In this document: positions 1 to 9,092 of the stretch, one piece after another
Position numbering within the stretch: position 1 is the stretch's first letter
Layout: the number at the start of each line of letters is the position of its first letter
Source of the DNA: Nostoc sp. LEGE 06077
Lineage (GTDB): Bacteria; Cyanobacteriota; Cyanobacteriia; Cyanobacteriales; Nostocaceae
NCBI RefSeq assembly: GCF_015207705.1
Contig: NZ_JADEWI010000057.1
Coordinates: 1-40,639, forward strand
Length of the DNA stretch: 40,639 nt
Direction of reading: 5' to 3'
Made by a program: the position numbers and the translations under genes
Notes under the pieces: model-generated
What the model was told of the DNA's origin: nothing
The model's database searches: none
What the model saw: the letters and a program-made list of their open reading frames with translations, nothing else

Positions 1-123
1 ACGTACTTGTTTGTCATATATAGTGCTGAACGTTGGCAAAAGTGCTTCAAAAGCTTTCCGGTTCAATCCTGTTAATGCCCGTAACAGCCTATCTTGTTTT
101 AATGCCCGTTCGATGTTCAGCAT
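1..123 (-). CDS. transposase, N-terminal fragment (IS5-like, cut by window edge)
   Basis: Reading leftward from an ATG at 121-123, the frame stays open to the window edge for 41 codons (MLNIERALKQDRLLRALTGL, continuing with RKAFEALLPTF). This resembles the N-terminal helix-turn-helix region of IS5-superfamily DDE transposases common in cyanobacteria. The catalytic domain lies outside the window. The terminal inverted repeat of this element was not identified; the AT-rich stretch just right of 123 should hold it. Family assignment is from recognition of the N-terminus only. Confidence 0.7.
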   Translation of the reverse strand, partial: MLNIERALKQDRLLRALTGLNRKAFEALLPTFSTIYDKQVR

Positions 124-226
124 TTCCTCACTTAAGTACTAACTTTCTATTCTCCCTTATTTCCCAACAACTCTACTATATAATTTTTTCTTATTACTGA
201 TATTTGGCTTTTTGTGTCAATTTCTG

Positions 227-255
227 TTGACTTGTCGTAACAGCTTAGTTACACT
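227..255 (+). promoter_or_regulatory. sigma70-type promoter of the candidate small RNA
   Basis: TTGACT at 227-232 and TACACT at 250-255 are separated by exactly 17 bases, a near-consensus -35/-10 pair. Transcription would start near 261-263. No open reading frame follows before a terminator at 407-436, so the likely product is an untranslated RNA. Confidence 0.55.
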
Positions 256-261
256 TATTTA

Positions 262-436
262 CATAAGTTTATAAATGCGAAATAAACTACAATCAAAACC
301 GCTAACCAATAAAGATATTGTGAGAATTTGATATCTTTCGCAGTTAGCTATGAACAACGGACTTCAGTATCGGTATCTCCCATCGACATTTGGACTTCTC
401 CTAATCACCTCGGTTTGAACAACGCCGAGGTTTTTT
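262..436 (+). ncRNA. candidate structured small RNA (about 175 nt)
   Basis: The interval between the promoter at 227-255 and the terminator at 407-436 holds no credible reading frame. It contains a strong hairpin at 301-348: GCTAAC (301-306) pairs with GTTAGC (343-348), and AAAGATAT (311-318) pairs with ATATCTTT (331-338) around a 12-base loop. Between this hairpin and the terminator lies a stretch without obvious strong pairing, carrying two pyrimidine-rich anti-Shine-Dalgarno-like motifs, TCTCCC (376-381) and CTTCTCCT (395-402). This is the usual architecture of a trans-acting bacterial sRNA. I do not recognise it as 6S RNA, tmRNA, Yfr1 or another named cyanobacterial RNA. Existence as a transcript is inferred. 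Confidence 0.5.
407..436 (+). terminator. intrinsic terminator of the candidate small RNA
   Basis: ACCTCGG (407-413) pairs with CCGAGGT (425-431), and the downstream arm runs into a T6 tract (431-436). This is a textbook rho-independent terminator with no coding gene directly upstream on the plus strand. Confidence 0.75.
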
Positions 437-603
437 CTTTCTAGATATCAAATAGCTTGATTTTTGACCATTACTTTCAGACTTCAGACTTCAGCCTTTT
501 TGTACTAGTACAGCACGGCGGAAATAAACAGACCATCTGTAAGTGCTAAAAGGTTTGCGGGATAACTATTCTTTCTTTTGCCTTTTGCCTTCTTACAAAG
601 TTA

Positions 604-660
604 GGCGAAGAGAAGTTGCGTGCGCGGGTTCCCCGCGTTGAGCAAACTTCGGGGACGGAA
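604..660. repeat. GC-rich nested palindromic repeat
   Basis: CGCGGG (623-628) and CCCGCG (632-637) form an inner hairpin with a TTC loop. GAAGTTGC (612-619) and GCAAACTTC (642-650) form an imperfect outer stem. The block is far GC-richer than its surroundings and resembles dispersed palindromic repeats typical of Nostocales intergenic regions. The adjacent 440-600 stretch also contains repeat-like text (CTAGTACAGCACGGCGG near 504-520, and TTTTGCCTTTTGCC), with no gene visible. Confidence 0.6.
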
Positions 661-704
661 ACCGACACCGCCTACTTTGCGCTTTTTACTTTTGCTTTGT
701 TGCA

Positions 705-1043
705 CTAGTCTTCATCCAACGGTGGAAAAGCTTCCTCAAATTTCCATAGTTCATCTTTATTGTCGAGAAACCAATTACGTGTAGCTGGAGTTAATTGGCT
801 CCAAATAATAGCATCGGGAATATTCGGACAAGCATATTGATATTTCTGTCCAAGTAATTTGAGATTTAACTCTACTTCATCAGGAATACCAAATTCTTGC
901 CAGTCAACGACTACGTGACTTCCCACAATTCCCGCAGTCGGATCAAAAATTAACTGTGCAGCCCTAATTAAATCAGCAAAATGTCGTGATTTGAGGTTAG
1001 ACATCTGGTGAATTTGGAATAACTCGTTATGTTCTTGAGACAT
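705..1043 (-). CDS. conserved hypothetical protein (112 aa)
   Basis: I do not recognise a named family. The protein is small, acidic at its C-terminus (ending FEEAFPPLDED), soluble, with no signal peptide or membrane segment. The frame can be extended upstream to a TTG at 1068-1070. The ATG at 1041-1043 is preferred because CAGGG lies a few bases upstream and the added residues (MSILITPGK) look like translated leader. The look of the protein, rich in W, N and D with an orderly hydrophobic pattern, suggests a genuine cyanobacterial gene. It stands alone, divergent from the genes that follow, and nothing in the context indicates function. Confidence 0.6.
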   Translation of the reverse strand: MSQEHNELFQIHQMSNLKSRHFADLIRAAQLIFDPTAGIVGSHVVVDWQEFGIPDEVELNLKLLGQKYQYACPNIPDAIIWSQLTPATRNWFLDNKDELWKFEEAFPPLDED

Positions 1044-1378
1044 TTTCCCTGGAGTGATCAAAATTGACAACTTGTAGAACTTACTGCCAGAGATTTTTAT
1101 CCTAATACTTCTAGTTTAGCGCTTACAGCAAAATTCAGGAGGTTCACCTTGCAGGAAATCTGTTGTAATAATTTAGTTAATAAAATTTAGTTTTATAAAT
1201 AACCTAACTCAAGATATAAATTTCCAGTAAGAATTTACTCATGATTGACGATATCAAAAAGTAGCAAATTTGCCATGCTTCACTCTCTTACTAACTTGTC
1301 GAACTCAGCAATCTAATCTAAGTTGTTCTTACTTAAGAACGCAATCTTTAATCAAGAGGTTTTTTGGAGGTAGTAAAT

Positions 1379-1480
1379 ATGATGGGAGTTTTTTGGTTCT
1401 TCGTTTTCTGCTTTATTTGGCTGATGGGCTTTTCGTTGTTAGCAGAAATTTGGTTCTATGAAGAAGAGCAGGAATTGTAA
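1379..1480 (+). CDS. small single-span membrane protein (33 aa)
   Basis: A perfect GGAGG at 1366-1370 sits eight bases before ATG ATG (1379-1384), and the frame runs 33 codons to TAA at 1478-1480. The peptide starts MMGVFWFFVFCFIWLMGFSL. It consists of one aromatic-rich hydrophobic helix (about residues 3-22), a short linker, and an acidic tail (YEEEQEL), so the tail could lie on either side of the membrane. Its stop codon is 29 bases before the comB start on the same strand, suggesting cotranscription. It resembles in size and shape the small subunits of photosynthetic or NDH complexes, but I cannot match it to a known Psb, Pet or Ndh subunit. The ribosome-binding site and composition are what make it credible. 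Confidence 0.6.
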   Translation: MMGVFWFFVFCFIWLMGFSLLAEIWFYEEEQEL

Positions 1481-1509
1481 AGCCTGCATTGAGCCAAATC
1501 TAACAACAG

Positions 1510-2238
1510 ATGATTTACAATCAGTCAGAATTTGATTTACGTTGTGAGTGGGGCGCACAAGGAATTGCCCAACTTGCTTCTATCAGTGATGTAGTTGTCA
1601 TAGTTGATGTGCTTTCTTTTTCAACTTGTGTAGAGATTGCTACTAACAACGGAGCGATAATTTTTCCCTATGCGTTTCGAGATAAATCAGTTGGAGATTA
1701 TGCTAATTCGCTACAAGCTGAGTTAGCAAGTCATCGTCAGAGTTTTTCTACAAGTAAATATTCTCTCTCGCCAGTATCACTGATTAATATCCCAGATGGT
1801 ACTCGGCTAGTTTTACCTTCACTTAACGGTTCAACTTTGACTTTGCTAACTGGAAGTACACCTACTTTGGCGGGTTGTTTACGAAATTGCGAAGCTGTAG
1901 CGCGGTTTGCCCAAAAATATGGAAGTAAAATTGCTGTGATTCCATCTGGTGAGCGATGGAAGGAAGATCATAGCCTCAGACCCGCTTTTGAAGATTTGAT
2001 TGGTGCTGGGGCTATTTTGAGCCATTTAGATGGCAGTTTATCACCAGAAGCAGCGATCGCTGTCAACTCATTTCAAGCTTTTCGGCAAGATTTACTCAGT
2101 TATTTACAAAAATGCAGTTCTGGCAAGGAGTTAATTGCTAAAAATTTCGCCTCTGACGTTGAATTAGCCGCAGCGTTCAACGTCAGTAGTTGTGTGCCTT
2201 TATTTACTGATAACGCCTATAGAAAACAGTTAATTTAG
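1510..2238 (+). CDS. comB: ComB-family 2-phosphosulfolactate phosphatase-like protein
   Basis: This 242-residue soluble protein matches the ComB family (2-phosphosulfolactate phosphatase; in methanogens it removes phosphate from phosphosulfolactate on the way to coenzyme M). Visible family landmarks are VVIVDVLSFST near residue 28-38, the LPSLNGSTL segment near residue 102, IPSGERW near residue 144, and EDLIGAGAIL near residue 161. Length is normal for the family. Cyanobacteria are not known to make coenzyme M, so the physiological substrate is uncertain; sulfolactate metabolism or an unrelated phosphoester are possibilities. The ATG at 1510 has no clear Shine-Dalgarno sequence, consistent with translation following the small membrane gene ending 29 bases upstream. 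The family call is strong; the reaction in this organism is inference. Confidence 0.85.
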   Translation: MIYNQSEFDLRCEWGAQGIAQLASISDVVVIVDVLSFSTCVEIATNNGAIIFPYAFRDKSVGDYANSLQAELASHRQSFSTSKYSLSPVSLINIPDGTRLVLPSLNGSTLTLLTGSTPTLAGCLRNCEAVARFAQKYGSKIAVIPSGERWKEDHSLRPAFEDLIGAGAILSHLDGSLSPEAAIAVNSFQAFRQDLLSYLQKCSSGKELIAKNFASDVELAAAFNVSSCVPLFTDNAYRKQLI

Positions 2239-2271
2239 GCAATTAAATGCAAAACAGCACCATTCTCAACC

Positions 2272-2340
2272 GTAGGGTGGGCAATGCTTACAACGTAAAA
2301 ATCAAGGTTTGAGCGAATTTTTAGCATTGCCCACCTTACC
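2272..2340. repeat. palindromic intergenic repeat (GGTGGGCAATGC type)
   Basis: The left arm at 2272-2288 (GTAGGGTGGGCAATGCT) is nearly the exact reverse complement of the right arm at 2323-2340 (AGCATTGCCCACCTTACC), with about 34 bases between. The same core occurs in shortened form near 40040-40062 (GGTGGACAATGCCCACC), so this is a dispersed element of the genome. It lies just after comB and might also act as a 3' stabilising hairpin. Confidence 0.7.
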
Positions 2341-2422
2341 TTAATTGCAATAAACCAACTGCTACAAGATGTAGATAAAAACGCTTATCTTAAAAATTTT
2401 CCTCCTGCCTTCTGCCTTGTAT

Positions 2423-2953
2423 TTACAAGTCACATTGATGAGTTTGGCAATATTTTGCACTATCAATCTCGGCTTGCAATTGATTTAATTTAACAATTTG
2501 AAAAGCTGATCCACCTTGCACTTCAGCCAGAATATAAGCATATTTTTGACCTCTATAATAATGGTCTCGACCAACTTTAGTGATGCGGCGAGACTGGCTA
2601 AAATCATTAGCAATATTAGCGTTATAAATACTTTGGATTAATTTCACCGCCTTAGCATTTTTGGTGGTGAATTTGATGCTTGAGTCGCCGCTGACGGTGA
2701 TTCCTTCTTTGGTGACTATGCCATTTTCTGAAGGAACATCAACATAGAAATATAAATTACCTTTAGTACCTGAATAACCATGTGCTTCGCTACTATAGGT
2801 CAGGCGTGGGAGCTTGGTTCTAGTTTTTGCCCACTTAATCACAGTGTTAATGTTTTGCCCAGGAATTGCATTAGCAGGCATAACAGTAAACGCCACTGCT
2901 AAAGAAGAAAAAATAGCCAAAGTGATTAAGTTAAATTTATTACTATTTCTCAT
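2423..2953 (-). CDS. exported protein of unknown function (176 aa)
   Basis: Residues 1-29 form a typical Sec signal peptide: MRNSNK basic start, a hydrophobic stretch LITLAIFSSLAVAFTVM, then a PANA signal-peptidase-like site. The mature part (about 147 residues) is rich in K, S, Y and beta-prone stretches, with two cysteines near the C-terminus (YCQTHQC) that could form a disulfide after export. No lipobox or membrane anchor follows. I do not recognise a family. The protein would act in the periplasm or outside the cell. It is transcribed away from apcE, so the roughly 540 bases between the two starts probably carry two divergent promoters. Confidence 0.7.
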   Translation of the reverse strand: MRNSNKFNLITLAIFSSLAVAFTVMPANAIPGQNINTVIKWAKTRTKLPRLTYSSEAHGYSGTKGNLYFYVDVPSENGIVTKEGITVSGDSSIKFTTKNAKAVKLIQSIYNANIANDFSQSRRITKVGRDHYYRGQKYAYILAEVQGGSAFQIVKLNQLQAEIDSAKYCQTHQCDL

Positions 2954-3062
2954 AGTATTTCCCTGTACTAATGCTGATTGCTACAGCATAGCCCATGATT
3001 ATTCTGGAGTCAGCGTTAGGGAAATTGTTTGGTTTGAGCGGGGAAAACTGAGAGATGATTAA

Positions 3063-6906
<3,844 letters not shown>

Positions 6907-6930
6907 TTTCTTCGTCAAATAGTCCGAGGT

Positions 6931-6963
6931 CAATAGTCAAGAGGATTAACTTCTTGACTATTG
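6931..6963 (+). promoter_or_regulatory. hairpin downstream of apcE (processing or attenuation site)
   Basis: CAATAGTCAAGA (6931-6942) and TCTTGACTATTG (6952-6963) form a perfect 12-base-pair stem with a nine-base loop, 25 bases after the apcE stop codon. There is no clean T tract after it, so it is more likely an mRNA 3'-end stabiliser or partial terminator than a strong terminator. This fits the much higher demand for ApcA/ApcB than for ApcE. Confidence 0.6.
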
Positions 6964-7096
6964 ACTATTGGCATTTTACCTTTCGTAACACTCCTCTCAG
7001 ATAGCTGATTTACGTGTAAATCTGAAAAGGAATATTACAAAGTATTAAGAGCAGTCATAAATGCTCAACAGAATGCCGGAGAATATTTTGCGGAAG

Positions 7097-7161
7097 GTAG
7101 CTGAGTTTTTACGCTGGTGTAGTTGAAATTGACACCAGCAAACTCGTAAAGTATTAGCTAC
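7097..7161 (+). promoter_or_regulatory. structured leader upstream of apcA
   Basis: Three nested complementary pairs are visible: GCTGGTGT (7113-7120) with ACACCAGC (7132-7139), GAGTTT (7103-7108) with AAACTC (7140-7145), and GTAGCT (7097-7102) with AGCTAC (7156-7161). A separate small hairpin GATTTAC-GT-GTAAATC lies at 7007-7022. The whole 6907-7278 interval is non-coding and must hold any independent apcA promoter. Apc transcripts in other cyanobacteria have long leaders; that this hairpin is regulatory is inference. Confidence 0.5.
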
Positions 7162-7278
7162 AGCAGCTACTCAACTGTTGTATCTAAAAAACAACGAGAG
7201 AACGTAGCTACATTCGACCAAAATTAAACCCGCACCAGTTTCATATCCTGGTTTCATTAGTACTGGAGGAATCCATTA

Positions 7279-7764
7279 ATGAGTATCGTCACGAAGTCCA
7301 TCGTGAATGCTGATGCAGAAGCTCGCTACCTCAGCCCTGGCGAACTAGATCGGATCAAGAGCTTTGTTTCTGGTGGCGCACAACGCCTACGCATCGCTCA
7401 AGTTTTGACCGACAACCGTGAGCGTCTAGTTAAGCAAGCTGGCGACCAATTGTTCCAAAAACGCCCTGACGTTGTATCCCCCGGTGGCAACGCTTACGGT
7501 CAAGAATTGACAGCTACTTGTTTGCGCGACCTAGACTACTACCTCCGTTTGATCACCTATGGAATCGTTGCTGGTGACGTTACACCCATCGAAGAAATCG
7601 GTATCATCGGTGTGCGGGAAATGTACAAGTCTCTAGGCACTCCTATTGATGCTGTTTCCTCCGGTGTTGCTGCACTGAAAAATGCTGCTTCCACCCTTTT
7701 GTCCGCTGAAGATTCTGCTGAAGCTGGCGCTTACTTTGACTACGTAGTAGGTTCATTGGCGTAG
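7279..7764 (+). CDS. apcA: ApcA, allophycocyanin alpha subunit
   Basis: The alpha subunit pairs with ApcB and binds one phycocyanobilin, forming the trimers of the phycobilisome core that pass energy towards ApcE and the reaction centres. The 161-residue length is exactly typical. The bilin-binding cysteine is Cys81 in [14 protein letters not shown], and the phycobiliprotein helices are all present ([10 protein letters not shown], the YGIVAGD turn, [13 protein letters not shown] at the C-terminus). The start is supported by TGGAGGA ten bases upstream. apcB follows after 64 bases, so the two are almost certainly translated from one message in equal amounts. Confidence 0.98.
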   Translation: MSIVTKSIVNADAEARYLSPGELDRIKSFVSGGAQRLRIAQVLTDNRERLVKQAGDQLFQKRPDVVSPGGNAYGQELTATCLRDLDYYLRLITYGIVAGDVTPIEEIGIIGVREMYKSLGTPIDAVSSGVAALKNAASTLLSAEDSAEAGAYFDYVVGSLA

Positions 7765-7828
7765 GGTAAAGCTTTTTCCCTGCTGAGACAAACTGTTGCA
7801 ATACGGTTGAAAATAAGGAATTAACAAA

Positions 7829-8317
7829 ATGGCTCAAGACGCAATTACCGCTGTCATTAACTCCGCAGACGTTCAAGGTAAATACCTCGACACAGCTGCT
7901 TTAGAAAAACTCAAAGCCTACTTCTCTACAGGTGAACTGCGCGTTCGTGCAGCTACCACCATCAGCGCTAACGCAGCTGCGATCGTTAAAGAAGCTGTTG
8001 CTAAGTCTTTGTTGTACTCGGATATCACCCGTCCCGGTGGTAACATGTACACCACCCGTCGTTACGCTGCTTGTATCCGCGACTTGGATTACTACCTCCG
8101 CTATGCTACCTACGCTATGCTGGCTGGCGATCCTTCCATCCTGGATGAGCGTGTATTGAACGGTTTGAAAGAAACCTACAACTCCTTGGGTGTACCCGTA
8201 GGCGCTACAGTACAAGCTATCCAAGCAATCAAAGAAGTAACCGCCAGCTTAGTCGGCCCCGATGCTGGTAAAGAAATGGGCGTTTACTTAGACTACATCT
8301 CCTCTGGCTTGAGCTAA
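7829..8317 (+). CDS. apcB: ApcB, allophycocyanin beta subunit
   Basis: The beta partner of ApcA in the core trimers, carrying one phycocyanobilin. The protein has 162 residues. The chromophore cysteine is Cys82 counting the initiator methionine ([13 protein letters not shown]), and Asn72 in PGGNMY is the position that is gamma-N-methylated in this family. AAGGAA precedes the start by a good distance. It is cotranscribed with apcA; the 240 bases to apcC contain a long-range inverted repeat that may set the lower level of the ApcC linker. Confidence 0.98.
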   Translation: MAQDAITAVINSADVQGKYLDTAALEKLKAYFSTGELRVRAATTISANAAAIVKEAVAKSLLYSDITRPGGNMYTTRRYAACIRDLDYYLRYATYAMLAGDPSILDERVLNGLKETYNSLGVPVGATVQAIQAIKEVTASLVGPDAGKEMGVYLDYISSGLS

Positions 8318-8360
8318 GAGCTAGTCGCATCTAAGCAATTAGGTGCAGCTTTATTAAGGT

Positions 8361-8459
8361 CTGGAAATCAACTGTGAGTGCTAGAACGTCTTGTCGCTTA
8401 TCTTAATTGCATAAATCATGGTGAGTGTTAGTGGTCTAGTATTGATGTTTGATTTCCAG
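8361..8459 (+). promoter_or_regulatory. long-range inverted repeat between apcB and apcC
   Basis: CTGGAAATCAA (8361-8371) is perfectly complementary to TTGATTTCCAG (8449-8459), and pairing can extend outward with a mismatch. The 77-base loop contains two copies of GTGAGTG (8374-8380 and 8421-8427). The pairing could produce an RNase-processing or attenuation structure between apcB and apcC. Function is inferred. Confidence 0.45.
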
Positions 8460-8557
8460 CCTTGGAGAGATTAATTAAAGAATTGTCTAATAAATATACT
8501 CCCGCTTCATTTTGTAGATAAAAAAAGTTTTCACACTCACCACAGGAGATTCATAAT

Positions 8558-8764
8558 ATGGCGCGGTTGTTTAAAATTACTGCTTGCGTTCCCAGCCAAA
8601 CCCGTATTCGTACTCAACGCGAACTACAAAATACCTATTTCACCAAATTGGTTCCCTACGAAAATTGGTTCCGCGAACAGCAACGGATTCAAAAAATGGG
8701 TGGCAAAATCGTTAAAGTGGAACTGGCAACTGGCAAGCAAGGTACCAACGCTGGGCTGTCCTAA
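8558..8764 (+). CDS. apcC: ApcC, small core linker (LC 7.8)
   Basis: ApcC caps the ends of the allophycocyanin core cylinders and tunes their energy levels. The 68-residue basic protein is a single CpcD-like domain (MARLFKITACVPSQTRIRTQ at the start, GKIVKVELATGKQ near the end) and has the normal length for the family. CAGGAG eight to thirteen bases upstream supports the start. It is the last gene of the apc locus; a terminator follows at 8807-8832. Confidence 0.97.
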   Translation: MARLFKITACVPSQTRIRTQRELQNTYFTKLVPYENWFREQQRIQKMGGKIVKVELATGKQGTNAGLS

Positions 8765-8806
8765 TTCATCATCTATACAAAGAGAACTTTATTGTAGGGA
8801 GTTCCC

Positions 8807-8832
8807 AAGAGGTCGATAGAGGCCTCTTTTTT
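8807..8832 (+). terminator. intrinsic terminator of the apc locus
   Basis: AAGAGG (8807-8812) pairs with CCTCTT (8823-8828), followed by a T tract to 8832, 43 bases after the apcC stop. The remaining 8833-9092 stretch contains one HIP1 octamer but no gene or further structure that I can support. Confidence 0.7.
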
Positions 8833-9092
8833 GTTAATGGTCACATCAGGTCATTAGTAAATAAATGTTAGGTTTGGTGGAGGTATACAAAAGATATTGA
8901 CAGCAATAAGGTAAATCCACATTTGCGCTTGTTACCACAGCTATTGAACTTTAGTTTTATTTTAATGCGATCGCATGAGCTTGCGATAGTCCCCGATATT
9001 TCTAGACTTCACAGCAGAACTTAAAGTCTCAGAGCATAGCAGGATTTTTACCTAGTCTAAAATCTAAAATTCTCCTAACTCCTATCTCTAGC

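Noticed and set aside
1270-1461. 63-codon plus-strand frame
   Set aside because: It overlaps the 33-codon membrane gene in another frame, has no ribosome-binding site, and its composition is unstructured.
2814-3062. 82-codon plus-strand frame
   Set aside because: It is antisense to the signal-peptide end of the exported protein and into its promoter region; no ribosome-binding site.
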